Assembly (NCBI RefSeq): GCF_014653785.1
Contig: NZ_BNAS01000001.1
Span: 1,147,459-1,188,949, forward strand
Length of the DNA stretch: 41,491 bases
Source: Promicromonospora soli
GTDB taxonomy: Bacteria; Actinomycetota; Actinomycetes; Actinomycetales; Cellulomonadaceae
Direction: 5' to 3'
Shown: positions 1 to 8,069 of the stretch, piece after piece
Numbering within the stretch: position 1 is the first letter of the stretch
Layout of the letters: every line of letters begins with the position of its first letter
The notes under the pieces: model-generated
The model's input: the letters and a program-made list of their open reading frames with translations, nothing else
Database searches by the model: none
Told to the model about the DNA's origin: nothing
Position numbers and translations under genes: made by a program

Positions 1-27
1 CGGTCGCGCCCACAACCAAGGGTTTCC

Positions 28-1242
28 TCAGGAGCGGAGGGCCTGGTCCAGGTCTGCCCAGAGGTCCTCGACGTCCTCGATGCCGACCGACAGGCGCAGC
101 AGGTCCACGGGCACGGTCGGCGCCTCGGTGCCCCAGCGGCGTCGGCGCTCCAGCATGGACTCCACCCCGCCGAGCGACGTGGCGGGGAGCCACAGACGCA
201 CCGCGTTCACGACGGCGTCCGCCCGCTCGATCGCGGCCGCCTCGCCGGACGCGGCCCGCTGCTTCGGCCGCACCCCGATGATCGCGCCGAAGCCGTTCAT
301 CTGCGCCTTCGCGCGCTCGTGCCCGGGGTCGCCGGGCAGAGAGGGGTGCCGCACCTCGGCGACCTCGGGGTGGTCCGCGAGACGCCGGGCGAGCTCGGCG
401 GCGTTCGCCTGTGCGCGCTCGAAGCGCAGCGCGAGGGTGCGGAGGCCGCGCAGGGCCAGCCACACCTCGAACGGTCCGGCGATCGCGCCGTGCAGCATGC
501 GGTGCTCGCGGAGGACGGCGGCCAGCTCGGCATCGCGCGTCACGAGCGCGCCGAGCACGACGTCGGAGTGGCCGGCCAGGTACTTGGTGACCGAGTGGAG
601 CACGATGTCGGCGCCGTGCTCCAGCGGCCGCTGCCCCAGGGGCGTCGCGAACGTGTTGTCGACGACCGAGCGCACCCCCCGTGCGCGGGCCGCACCGAGG
701 ACGGCGGGCAGGTCCGCTACCTCCAGCATCGGGTTGGTCGGCGACTCGACGAGCAGCAGGTCGGCGCCTTCGAGCGCCGCGACCACGGCGTCGGTGTCCG
801 CGATGTCGACGTGCCGCAGGGTCACGCCGTGCTTGTCGCTGATCTGGTCGGCGAGCACCATGCCCGCCTGGTAGGCGTGCCGCGGCAGCACGATGGTGCC
901 GCCGTCGGGCACCAGGGAGAAGACGGCGGCGATCGCCGCCATGCCCGACGAGAACACGAGCGCCTCACCGCCGGCCGCCGCGCCGCTGCCCGGGCCGCCT
1001 GAGTCGGCCGCGCCGGACTCCAGCGCGACGAGCGCCTCCTCGAACGGGTGCCACGCGTCGTTGTCGCCGCGCGAGTACGACAGCTCGCCGGGCGTGATCA
1101 CGCCACGCGACACGTACGTCGAGTTCAGCGGGAGGGACGGGTTGATGTGCCCGCCCTGGGCGCGGGCAGGGCGCCCGGCGGAGACGACGACGGTGGCGGG
1201 TGCGAGAGCGGTCGACGGACGGTGCTCGGGGGCGGTGCTCAT
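28..1242 (-). CDS. PLP-dependent trans-sulfuration enzyme (cystathionine gamma-synthase/lyase family)
   Basis: A 404-residue cytoplasmic fold-type I PLP enzyme of the Cys/Met metabolism family, which makes or breaks C-gamma-sulfur bonds of cystathionine-type substrates. Visible are the YSRGDN cofactor-phosphate site near residue 56, the SSGMAA loop near 98, VDNTFATP near 194, and the Schiff-base lysine in [10 protein letters not shown] (Lys220). The ATG at 1242 gives the usual family N-terminus. The frame stays open upstream to 1446, but that part is arginine-rich and overlaps the GlxA-type gene. Residues 79-93 form a Gly/Ala-rich insertion after the LESG motif, which looks unusual. It lies 49 nt downstream of the GlxA-like regulator on the same strand and may be cotranscribed. 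Synthase, lyase and methionine gamma-lyase activity cannot be told apart here. Confidence 0.9.
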   Translation of the reverse strand: MSTAPEHRPSTALAPATVVVSAGRPARAQGGHINPSLPLNSTYVSRGVITPGELSYSRGDNDAWHPFEEALVALESGAADSGGPGSGAAAGGEALVFSSGMAAIAAVFSLVPDGGTIVLPRHAYQAGMVLADQISDKHGVTLRHVDIADTDAVVAALEGADLLLVESPTNPMLEVADLPAVLGAARARGVRSVVDNTFATPLGQRPLEHGADIVLHSVTKYLAGHSDVVLGALVTRDAELAAVLREHRMLHGAIAGPFEVWLALRGLRTLALRFERAQANAAELARRLADHPEVAEVRHPSLPGDPGHERAKAQMNGFGAIIGVRPKQRAASGEAAAIERADAVVNAVRLWLPATSLGGVESMLERRRRWGTEAPTVPVDLLRLSVGIEDVEDLWADLDQALRS

Positions 1243-1291
1243 GCTGGCGAGGATACGGCGGCCTGGGCGTCGACTGCCGGATCGTCCGAGC

Positions 1292-2293
1292 TCAGGCCGC
1301 CTGGCGGAAGGTCCTCCGGTACGCCGTCGGCGTGACGCCGAGCGTCGCGCTGACGTGTGCCCGCAATGACTGTGCCGTACCGAAACCGCACCGTCGCGCG
1401 ACCTGCTCGACCGAGAGGTCGGAGGACTCCAGCAGGGTCCGCGCATGCTCGACCCGCTGCCGGAGGAGCCACTGGCCGGGGCTCTCGCCGGTCTCTTCGC
1501 GGAACCGCCGGGTGAACGTCCGCACCGACATCGAGGCGTGCCGGGCCATGGCGGCCAGCGTCACCGGCTCGGCCAGCCGTTCCGCCGCCCAGGCGCGGGT
1601 CGCGGCGGTTCCAGGCCCGTCGGCGTCGGGCAGGGGGCGGGCGATGTACTGCGCCTGGCCGCCGTCCCGGTGCGGCGGCACGACGGTGCGGCGGGCGACG
1701 TCGAGCGCGACGGCGGCGCCGTGATCACGCCGCACGACATGCAGACACAGGTCGATCCCGGAGGCGACACCCGCCGCGGTGAGCACGTCGCCGTCGTCCG
1801 TGTACAGCACGCCGGGGTCCATGTTGACGCGCGGAAAGAGGCTCTGGAAGTGCTCGGCCGAGCTCCAGTGCGTCGTGGCCGGGCGGCCGTCGAGGATCCC
1901 GGCGGCGGCGAGCGTGAATGCGCCGATGCAGATCGACATGAGCCGGGTGCCCGGCCGAATGCGCCGGAAGGCGTCCTCGAGCTCCGGGGTGAGGCGGCCC
2001 TCGTCGTACACCGGCCCGAACTCGTGCGACGCGGGGACGACCACCGTGTCCGCCGTCTCCAGGGCCTCGGGGCCGTGCGCCACCTGCACCACCACGTCCG
2101 AGTCGGACTGCACCGGACCCGGCGCGCCGGCAGTGCAGGTCACGACCTCGTAGAGGGGCCGTCGCTCGGCGTCACGCGCGATGCCGAAGATTCGGTGCGC
2201 GATCCCGAGCTCGAACGGGATGAACCCGTCGACGATCAGGACGGCAACCCGATGCGGGTCCGGTTCCGACGAAGCGGTGAGTGATCGTGCCAT
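1292..2293 (-). CDS. GlxA-type transcriptional regulator (DJ-1/PfpI domain + AraC HTH)
   Basis: A 333-residue regulator with the GlxA/FtrA architecture. Residues about 15-180 form a DJ-1/PfpI-like domain (VAVLIVDGFIPFELG; the elbow segment SICIGAFTLAAAG carries the cysteine). Residues about 230-330 form an AraC-type double helix-turn-helix (MSVRTFTRRFREETG and VARRCGFGTAQSLRAHV). In this family the first domain is usually a ligand sensor rather than an active protease or amidase. ATG at 2293. It is divergent from an MFS transporter, with 71 nt between the starts, and a GTGACC/GGTCAC palindrome sits in that gap. Control of the transporter, and of itself, is therefore the simplest inference. 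The effector is unknown. Confidence 0.92.
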   Translation of the reverse strand: MARSLTASSEPDPHRVAVLIVDGFIPFELGIAHRIFGIARDAERRPLYEVVTCTAGAPGPVQSDSDVVVQVAHGPEALETADTVVVPASHEFGPVYDEGRLTPELEDAFRRIRPGTRLMSICIGAFTLAAAGILDGRPATTHWSSAEHFQSLFPRVNMDPGVLYTDDGDVLTAAGVASGIDLCLHVVRRDHGAAVALDVARRTVVPPHRDGGQAQYIARPLPDADGPGTAATRAWAAERLAEPVTLAAMARHASMSVRTFTRRFREETGESPGQWLLRQRVEHARTLLESSDLSVEQVARRCGFGTAQSLRAHVSATLGVTPTAYRRTFRQAA

Positions 2294-2312
2294 GGCCCGA
2301 TCCTATTGGACC

Positions 2313-2328
2313 GTGACCTTCTGGTCAC
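2313..2328. promoter_or_regulatory. Palindrome between divergent glxA-like and MFS genes (candidate operator)
   Basis: GTGACC, four bases (TTCT), then GGTCAC: a perfect 6-bp inverted repeat in the 71-nt gap between the divergent starts at 2293 and 2365. Its position suggests an operator for the GlxA-type regulator. No binding site for this subfamily is recalled, so the assignment rests on position and symmetry. Confidence 0.4.
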
Positions 2329-2364
2329 TGTCCCCGACCGCGCCGCTCCCGCAGGCTGGGGTCC

Positions 2365-3690
2365 ATGTCGCAGATCAGCACGCCAGTGCCCGACGCCGAG
2401 GACACGTCGGCCCAGTCCTCGGACCGCCGCCGTCGGACCCCCCGCATCCACCCCGCCTGGTGGGTGGCCGCGGTCAGCTTCGTGACCGTCATGAGCGCCG
2501 CCGCGTTCACCGCCGCTCCCGGCCTGTTCGTGGAACCGCTGAACGCGGAGCTCGGCTGGTCGCGCGCGACCATCGGCTTCGGCGTCGGCCTGCAGGTCAT
2601 CCTGTACGGGCTGACGGCGCCGTTCGCCGCAGCGCTCATGGACCGGTTCGGCATGCGGCCGGTGGTCACCGCCGCGCTCGTCGTCATCACGGCCGGCGCC
2701 CTCTCGACGGTATGGATGTCGGAGCCATGGCAGTTCGTGCTCGGCTGGGGGGTCCTGGTCGGGGTGGGCAGCGGCAGCATGGCGCTGGCGTTCACCGCGA
2801 CGGTGACCGGGCGCTGGTTCGTGGCCCGGCGCGGCCTGGTCAGCGGCGTGCTCACGGCGGCGACGGCGTCGGGCCAGCTCGTGTTCCTGCCCCTGCTCGC
2901 GTGGATCGTCGAGCACCAGGGCTGGCGCCCAGCGTCGGTCACCGTAGCCATCGCCGCGCTCGTGGCGATCCCGCTAGTGCTGTTCCTGCTGCGTGACCAC
3001 CCCGCGGACCTCGGGCTCGCACCCTACGGCGGCGCGTACGTGCCGAAGCCCGCGCCGGCCCGCGGCGCGGCCAAGCGCGCAGTCACCGCGCTGTTCGACG
3101 CCGCCCGCACCGGCCCGTTCTGGCTCCTCGCCGGGGCGTTCGCGATCTGCGGCGCGACGACGAACGGACTGGTCCGCACGCACTTCGTGCCCGGCGCGCA
3201 CGACCACGGCATGCCGATCACGGTCGCCGCGAGCCTGCTCGCAGTCATCGGGGTCGTGGACGTGATCGGCACGATCGGGTCGGGCTGGCTGACCGACCGC
3301 TACTCGCCCCGCGTCCTGCTGGGCGTCTACTACGCGCTGCGCGGTGTCTCGCTGCTGTTCCTGCCGTCGCTCATGGCGCCGCACGTGGAGGCGCCCATGC
3401 TGTTCTTCATCGTCTTCTACGGGCTGGACTGGGTGGCGACCGTGCCGCCCACCCTCGCCCTGTGCCGCGAGTTCTACGGCGAGGACGCGCCGATCGTGTT
3501 CGGCTGGGTGCTCGCGTCGCACCAGGTCGGCGCCGGGGTCGTGGCGTTCGCTGGGGGCCTGGTTCGCGACGTCACCGGCTCGTACGACGCGGTCTGGTAC
3601 GGCGCGGGCGCCCTGTGCGCGGGTGCCGCTCTGATGTCGCTGGTGATCCGGCGAAACCGTAACCGAATCGCCGACTTCGCGAACGTGTGA
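2365..3690 (+). CDS. MFS transporter (oxalate/formate- and monocarboxylate-carrier-like)
   Basis: A 441-residue major facilitator superfamily carrier with about 12 hydrophobic segments. The N-terminal half begins after an Arg/His-rich lead (IHPAWWVAAVSFVTVMSAAA). It carries the GLFVEPLNAELGWSRATIG pattern common in OFA/MCP-type members, where periplasmic entry loops precede a DRFGMRP loop (MFS motif A) after TM2. The second half repeats this with GSGWLTDRYSPR. The substrate is probably a small organic anion, but this is not determined by the sequence. It is divergent from the GlxA-like regulator and 19 nt upstream of the lipoprotein gene, so the two plus-strand genes may be cotranscribed. Confidence 0.85.
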   Translation: MSQISTPVPDAEDTSAQSSDRRRRTPRIHPAWWVAAVSFVTVMSAAAFTAAPGLFVEPLNAELGWSRATIGFGVGLQVILYGLTAPFAAALMDRFGMRPVVTAALVVITAGALSTVWMSEPWQFVLGWGVLVGVGSGSMALAFTATVTGRWFVARRGLVSGVLTAATASGQLVFLPLLAWIVEHQGWRPASVTVAIAALVAIPLVLFLLRDHPADLGLAPYGGAYVPKPAPARGAAKRAVTALFDAARTGPFWLLAGAFAICGATTNGLVRTHFVPGAHDHGMPITVAASLLAVIGVVDVIGTIGSGWLTDRYSPRVLLGVYYALRGVSLLFLPSLMAPHVEAPMLFFIVFYGLDWVATVPPTLALCREFYGEDAPIVFGWVLASHQVGAGVVAFAGGLVRDVTGSYDAVWYGAGALCAGAALMSLVIRRNRNRIADFANV

Positions 3691-3709
3691 AGCACCTACA
3701 GTTGAAGGT

Positions 3710-4399
3710 ATGGGACGAGCCGGACATCTGACAGCCCTGGCAGCAGCAGCCGTGGCGCTGCTCCTGGCCGGCTGCACCAGTGGTCAGGCAGGCCCCGACG
3801 AGCCGTTGTCCGGCGTGTCCAGCCCTACGCCCACCGCCTCGGAGACGGCCGACCCGTCGCCGTCCGACACCCGGGCCGCAGAGGATCCGGGGTCGGGCGA
3901 CGAGACACCCACGCCGAACGCCTCGGCGACCGAGGTCGCCACGGGTCCGGCCTTCTCCGCGAACACGCGGCCCGACACCGCCGAGCCCCAGGGCGCCGGC
4001 GCGACCTTCCTGTCCGTCACGGACATCCGCGTCGCCGAGCACGACGGCTACGACCGCATTGTGTTCGACCTCGCCGGCAGGGGCAGCGGCAAGCCCGGCT
4101 GGCGCGTCGAGTACGTGGACTTGGCGACCGACGACGGCTCAGGGCAACCTGTCGAGGTCGACGGCGACGCGATCCTGCGCGTGTCGCTGTCGGGCACGGC
4201 GACCCCGACGGACAGCGGCGTCGAGGAGTACTCGGGCGACCACATCCAGCCGGGCACGGAGGCGGTGGACGAGATCGTGTACCGCTACTGGTTCGAGGGA
4301 TACACGACGGCGTTCATCGGGGTGGACGAGACCGAGCGCCCGTTCCGCGTGTTCCTCCTGGAGAACCCGACCCGGGTCGTGCTGGACATCCAGCACTGA
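3710..4399 (+). CDS. AMIN-like domain lipoprotein
   Basis: A 229-residue exported lipoprotein. The signal sequence ends in the lipobox LLAGC (Cys22), followed by a Thr/Ser/Pro/Glu-rich linker to about residue 95. The C-terminal domain (about 100-229) contains VTDIRVAEHDGYDRIVFDL, a tyrosine-rich centre (IVYRYWFEGYTTAF) and the ending PTRVVLDIQH, the pattern of the AMIN-like domain found in actinobacterial lipoproteins. AMIN domains elsewhere target proteins to the cell wall. The function here is unknown. The start follows the MFS stop by 19 nt with GAAGG very close to the ATG, so translation may be coupled to the upstream gene. Confidence 0.8.
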   Translation: MGRAGHLTALAAAAVALLLAGCTSGQAGPDEPLSGVSSPTPTASETADPSPSDTRAAEDPGSGDETPTPNASATEVATGPAFSANTRPDTAEPQGAGATFLSVTDIRVAEHDGYDRIVFDLAGRGSGKPGWRVEYVDLATDDGSGQPVEVDGDAILRVSLSGTATPTDSGVEEYSGDHIQPGTEAVDEIVYRYWFEGYTTAFIGVDETERPFRVFLLENPTRVVLDIQH

Positions 4400-4440
4400 C
4401 CGACCACCACGAGCTCGATCCGCTGGGTCTCGACAGGCTC

Positions 4441-4461
4441 GACCCGCGGGTACCGCGGGTC
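4441..4461. terminator. Bidirectional hairpin between convergent lipoprotein gene and gpsA
   Basis: A perfect 9-bp stem, GACCCGCGG / CCGCGGGTC, with a 3-nt loop between the convergent stops at 4399 and 4478. Just before it, 4425-4445 reads GGGTCTCGACAGGCTCGACC, an imperfect palindrome resembling short intergenic repeats seen in other actinobacteria (recalled, not checked). There is no long T run on either side. Confidence 0.55.
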
Positions 4462-4477
4462 TCCCCCGCGGGTGGCG

Positions 4478-5545
4478 TCAGCCAGCGACCTCGGACTTCT
4501 GGGGCCGCGCGAGCAGCGCCGCCGCGAGGTCGGACAGGGGCAGGTTCCCGGCCAGCACCTCGACCACTCCGGCCGTGATCGGCATCTCGACGTCGTGCGC
4601 CCGCGCCAGCTCCAGGACCGACTGCGACGACTTCACGCCCTCGGCCGTGCCGCCGGTCGCCTTGATCGCCTCCTCGAGCGTGAGCCCCTCGCCGACGTGC
4701 TTGCCGAGCCGGTGGTTGCGCGACAGCGGAGACGCGCACGTCGCCGTCAGGTCGCCCATGCCGGCCAGCCCGGAGAACGTGGCGGCGTCGGCCCCCAGCG
4801 CGAGGCCGAGGCGCGTGATCTCCACGAGGCCGCGCGTGATGAGCGTCGCCAGCGTGTTCCAGCCGAAGCCGCGGCCCTGGGCCATGCCCGCCGCCAGGGC
4901 GATGATGTTCTTCACCGCGCCGCACAGCTCCACGCCCACCACGTCGGTGTTCGTGTACGGGCGGAAGTAACCGGTCGCGCACGCCGAGGCCACCAGCTGC
5001 GCCGTGGCCTCGCTGCGCGAGGCGACCACGGTCGCCGTCGGCTGCCGCTCCGCGATCTCCGGCGCCAGGTTGGGCCCGGAGACGACGGCGACGCGCTCGT
5101 CCGGCAGGTCCAGCACCTCGGCCATGACCTGGCTCATGCGCTTGTCCGTGCCGAGCTCCACGCCCTTCATCAGGGAGACGACGACGGCGTCCGGCGTCGC
5201 CAGCTCGTGCACCAGGTCCTTCATCGACTCCAGGGTCGCCCGGGCGACCTGGGACGGCACCGAGACGACCACTATGGACGCGCCCCGCAGGGCGACGGCC
5301 GGGTCGGTGGTGCCGTGCATCGCGGGCAGCTGCACGCCCGGCAGGTACTTCTCGTTGCGGTGCGTCCGGTCGACGGCATCCAGCACTGCGGCGTCGCGGC
5401 CCCACAGGGTGACGTCGCACCCGGCGTCGGCCAGGACCAGCGCGAACGTGGTGCCCATCGAGCCCGCGCCGAGCACGGCGACCTTGGGCCGTGCCGCAGT
5501 TGCGGAAGCCTGCTCCGGCTGTGTCTGCTCCGTCGGGGCGCTCAC
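4478..5545 (-). CDS. gpsA: Glycerol-3-phosphate dehydrogenase [NAD(P)+]
   Basis: A 355-residue cytoplasmic enzyme that reduces dihydroxyacetone phosphate to sn-glycerol 3-phosphate, the backbone of phospholipids. It shows the dinucleotide-binding GAGSMGTTFA near residue 28, VVSLMKGVE, SGPNLAPEIA, and the catalytic-lysine segment GAVKNIIALAAGM. The C-terminal helical domain carries SRNHRLGK and TAEGVKS. The start is the GTG at 5545, which overlaps the plsC stop as GTGA and implies translational coupling. The preceding open frame is a shadow of plsC. The gene ends convergent to the lipoprotein gene, and no ddl follows it as it does in many relatives. Confidence 0.96.
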   Translation of the reverse strand: MSAPTEQTQPEQASATAARPKVAVLGAGSMGTTFALVLADAGCDVTLWGRDAAVLDAVDRTHRNEKYLPGVQLPAMHGTTDPAVALRGASIVVVSVPSQVARATLESMKDLVHELATPDAVVVSLMKGVELGTDKRMSQVMAEVLDLPDERVAVVSGPNLAPEIAERQPTATVVASRSEATAQLVASACATGYFRPYTNTDVVGVELCGAVKNIIALAAGMAQGRGFGWNTLATLITRGLVEITRLGLALGADAATFSGLAGMGDLTATCASPLSRNHRLGKHVGEGLTLEEAIKATGGTAEGVKSSQSVLELARAHDVEMPITAGVVEVLAGNLPLSDLAAALLARPQKSEVAG

Positions 5546-6270
5546 GGGCGCTCCACCGGCGGGTAGTTCGTCATCTTGGCCTCGTACTCCGGGTGCTTGC
5601 GCAGGTCGAACCGTGGCTTGGGCGCCACCTCGCCGCGAATCTGCTCGAGCTCCGCGGTGATGGCATCCATGATCCGGGACGTGGCCTCGCGCAGCGTGGC
5701 GGTGTCCTGGGGCCGGTCGTAGAGGTCGCTCAGGTCCACGGGCGGGCCGGTCTGGATGGTCACCTTCTTGCGGGGGAACGGCTTCGGCAGCCGTCCGTAC
5801 CGCGCCAGGATGTCGGTGACCCCCCACTGCGCGACCGGGAGCACCGGCAGGCGCGTCGTCAGCGCGATGCGGGCCACGCCGGTCTTGCCCTCCATCGGCC
5901 AGTACTCGGGGTCCCGCGTCAGGGTCCCTTCGGGCAGGATCGCCACGCAGGCGCCGTCGCCGAGCTGGGCCGCGGCGTCCTTCAGGGACTCGGTCGCCCT
6001 GGCCGACTCCCGGTCCACCGGGATCATCTTGGTGGCCCGCAGGGCCCACCCCGTCAGCGGCGACGTGAACAGGCCGCGCTTGGCCAGGATGCGCGGCTCG
6101 CGGCCGTTGTCGAAGAGGTAGTGCGCCAGCGTCAGAGCGTCGAGCTCGGTGACGTGGTTGGCCGCGGCGATGAACCCGCCCTTGGCCGGAAAGTTCTCCC
6201 CGCCCTTCCAGTCGTACCTGCACAGCGAGAACATGAGGTTCCGCACGATGAACGCGACGAAGCGATACAT
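5542..6270 (-). CDS. plsC: 1-acyl-sn-glycerol-3-phosphate acyltransferase family protein
   Basis: A 242-residue membrane-associated acyltransferase of phosphatidic-acid synthesis. It has the HX4D catalytic motif in NHVTELD, the MIPVDRES block, and the acceptor-binding ILPEGTLTRD and LPVLPVAQWG motifs in the normal order. It is coupled to gpsA by a GTGA overlap, so enzymes making and acylating glycerol 3-phosphate are produced together. The start is chosen at ATG 6270 (MYRFVAFIVRN, the usual N-terminus). A TTG at 6327 has a better Shine-Dalgarno (GGGAGGG), but the extra 19 codons include CGA, GTA, CCA and TCA, unlike this genome's coding sequence, so that start is less likely. Confidence 0.92.
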   Translation of the reverse strand: MYRFVAFIVRNLMFSLCRYDWKGGENFPAKGGFIAAANHVTELDALTLAHYLFDNGREPRILAKRGLFTSPLTGWALRATKMIPVDRESARATESLKDAAAQLGDGACVAILPEGTLTRDPEYWPMEGKTGVARIALTTRLPVLPVAQWGVTDILARYGRLPKPFPRKKVTIQTGPPVDLSDLYDRPQDTATLREATSRIMDAITAELEQIRGEVAPKPRFDLRKHPEYEAKMTNYPPVERP

Positions 6271-6344
6271 GCGTGACTCAGGGCGTGGGATGGGCACGGT
6301 CCAGAAGAATACTCGGGTCCACCACAAATGCGGCCCTCCCCGTG

Positions 6345-6448
6345 CGCCGAGGTAGAACCAGGGCGAGATAGAACTCTGGCGAAGTAGAACCCACGCGCTG
6401 TGGTTCTACTTCGCCCGAGTTCTATCTCGCCCTGGTTCCATCTCGGCG
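6345..6448. repeat. 47-bp inverted repeat built of three 16-nt units per arm
   Basis: Left arm 6345-6391 and right arm 6402-6448 are complementary with three mismatches, around a 10-nt loop. Each arm is itself three direct copies of a 16-nt unit. On the left these are 6349-6364 GAGGTAGAACCAGGGC, 6365-6380 GAGATAGAACTCTGGC and 6381-6396 GAAGTAGAACCCACGC (consensus GARRTAGAACYNNNGC). The right arm holds the inverse copies. It lies 11 nt past the murA stop and upstream of plsC, so it could terminate or attenuate transcription into plsC-gpsA. Its composite structure suggests a dispersed repeat rather than a simple terminator. Confidence 0.85.
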
Positions 6449-6459
6449 AGGAGCGGGGG

Positions 6460-7776
6460 TCAGCCGCGGACCACCTCCGCGCCGAGGGCTTCCAGCTTGT
6501 CCTGGAAGTTCTCGTAGCCGCGGTCGATCAGGCCGATGCCGCGCACCGTGGACCGGCCCTTGGCGGCGAGCGCCGCGATCAGGTGCGAGAACCCGCCGCG
6601 CAGGTCGGGCACCTCGATGTCGGCCGCGGTGAGCGGCGTCGGGCCGGAGACGACGGCGGAGTGGTGGAAGTTGCGCTGGCCGAACCGGCAGTCGCGACCG
6701 CCCAGGCACTCCTTGTAGACCTGGATGGTGGCGCCCATCTTGCGCAGCGCGTCCGTGAAGCCGAAGCGGTTCTCGTACACGGTCTCGTGCACGATCGACA
6801 GGCCGGTGGCCTGCGTGAGCGCGACGACGAGCGGCTGCTGCCAGTCGGTCATGAAGCCGGGGTGCACGTCGGTCTCCAGCACGATGGACTTCAGGTCGCC
6901 GCCTGCGTGCCAGAAGCGGATGCCGTCGTCCTGCACCTCGAACCGGCCGCCGACCTTCCGGAAGGTGTTGAGGAACGTCATCATCTCGGGCTGGGTGGCG
7001 CCCTTGACGGTGATGTCGCCGCCCGTGGCGAGGGCCGCCGCGGCCCAGGACGCGGTCTCGATCCGGTCGTTGAGGGCGGTGTGGGTGTAGCCCTCGAGGC
7101 GGTCCACGCCCTCGATGCGGATCACGCGGTCCGTGTCGACGGAGATGATGGCGCCCATCTTCTGCAGCACCGCGATGAGGTCCATGATCTCGGGCTCGAT
7201 CGCCGCGCCCGAGAGCTCGGTGATGCCGTCCGCGCGGACCGCCGTGAGCAGCGTCTGCTCGGTGGCGCCCACCGACGGGTACGGCAGGGAGATCTTGGCA
7301 CCGTGCAGTCGCCGCGGCGCCCGCAGGTGGATGCCGTTGGGCCGCTTGTCGACGACGGCGCCGAACTGGCGCAGGATGTCGAGGTGGTAGTCGATCGGCC
7401 GGTCGCCGATGCGGCAGCCGCCCAGGTCGGGGATGAATGCTTCGCCGAGCCGGTGCAGCAGGGGCCCGCAGAACAGGATCGGGATGCGGCTGGAGCCGGC
7501 GTGGGCGTCGATGTCGGCCACGTGGGCCGACTCCACGTTGGACGGGTCGAGATCCAGGATGCCCGCGTCGGTGTCGTACTTGACGTTGACACCGTGCAGG
7601 TCCAGGAGCCCCGAGACGACCTTGACGTCACGAATCTGCGGTACGTTCCGCAGGACGCTGGGGGTCTCCCCCAGCAGGGAAGCAACCATGGACTTCGACA
7701 CGAAGTTCTTTGCGCCTCGAACGGTGATGGTCCCGTTCAACGGGTTGCCGCCATTCACATACAGCAGATCGTTCAT
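6460..7776 (-). CDS. murA: UDP-N-acetylglucosamine 1-carboxyvinyltransferase
   Basis: A 438-residue cytoplasmic enzyme for the first committed step of peptidoglycan synthesis, transfer of enolpyruvate from PEP to UDP-GlcNAc. The RGAKNFVSKSM segment near residue 20 holds the conserved Lys-Asn pair. The catalytic loop GGCRIGDRPID keeps the cysteine, whereas mycobacterial enzymes carry Asp at that position. EPSP-synthase-like repeats follow (LTAVRADGITELSG, DRIETASW, DVHPGFMTDWQQP). The ATG at 7776 follows a GACGAGG ribosome site, and the longer open frame to 7968 is not family-like. The gene is divergent from the MHS transporter, and downstream are the large palindrome and plsC. Confidence 0.96.
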   Translation of the reverse strand: MNDLLYVNGGNPLNGTITVRGAKNFVSKSMVASLLGETPSVLRNVPQIRDVKVVSGLLDLHGVNVKYDTDAGILDLDPSNVESAHVADIDAHAGSSRIPILFCGPLLHRLGEAFIPDLGGCRIGDRPIDYHLDILRQFGAVVDKRPNGIHLRAPRRLHGAKISLPYPSVGATEQTLLTAVRADGITELSGAAIEPEIMDLIAVLQKMGAIISVDTDRVIRIEGVDRLEGYTHTALNDRIETASWAAAALATGGDITVKGATQPEMMTFLNTFRKVGGRFEVQDDGIRFWHAGGDLKSIVLETDVHPGFMTDWQQPLVVALTQATGLSIVHETVYENRFGFTDALRKMGATIQVYKECLGGRDCRFGQRNFHHSAVVSGPTPLTAADIEVPDLRGGFSHLIAALAAKGRSTVRGIGLIDRGYENFQDKLEALGAEVVRG

Positions 7777-7896
7777 ATCCTCGTCGTCGTCTCTTCGTTC
7801 CGATGCTGGATTTTCAATGGCGGAGCCGGGGCGCCCGCTCGATCCTGCCCCTGACCGCCGGTCGTGCCAACACGTGGCCCGGCGGGAGTATTCACC

Positions 7897-7918
7897 GTTC
7901 ACTACACCTTCACTCCGG
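7897..7918. promoter_or_regulatory. PHO-box-like 11-bp direct repeats
   Basis: Two adjacent 11-mers, GTTCACTACAC and CTTCACTCCGG, share TTCACT at the same phase, with another TTCACC just upstream at 7891. Direct 11-bp repeats of the GTTCAC type are the known form of actinobacterial PhoP operators. The match is loose after the first six bases. Confidence 0.3.
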
Positions 7919-7956
7919 GCGCACTCAGTCGCAGGTCGACACGCCGTCCGCACTGC

Positions 7957-7982
7957 GTTCGCCCGCAAAGTTCGCCCGCAAA
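7957..7982. repeat. Perfect 13-bp tandem duplication
   Basis: GTTCGCCCGCAAA occurs twice head to tail (7957-7969 and 7970-7982), about 90 bp upstream of the MHS transporter start. It may be a slippage duplication or a pair of binding sites. Confidence 0.8.
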
Positions 7983-8069
7983 GTCGTGGTCGGCAGCCTA
8001 CGTCAAGGGTCCATCCATACTCCGAGACGTCGCTCCCGGATCGCGGACGCCCTGCCTAGTGTCGCGCGC

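Larger units (their letters stand above)
7777..8069. other. Divergent intergenic region murA / MHS transporter
   Basis: 293 bp without a convincing gene. It contains the PHO-box-like repeats at 7897-7918 and a perfect 13-bp tandem repeat at 7957-7982 (both listed separately). Promoters for both genes must lie here, but no clear -35/-10 pair was identified. Confidence 0.6.

Noticed and set aside
6271-6327. TTG start at 6327 for plsC
   Set aside because: It has a good ribosome site, but the added codons include CGA, GTA, CCA and TCA and the added residues do not fit the family N-terminus. Kept only as an alternative.
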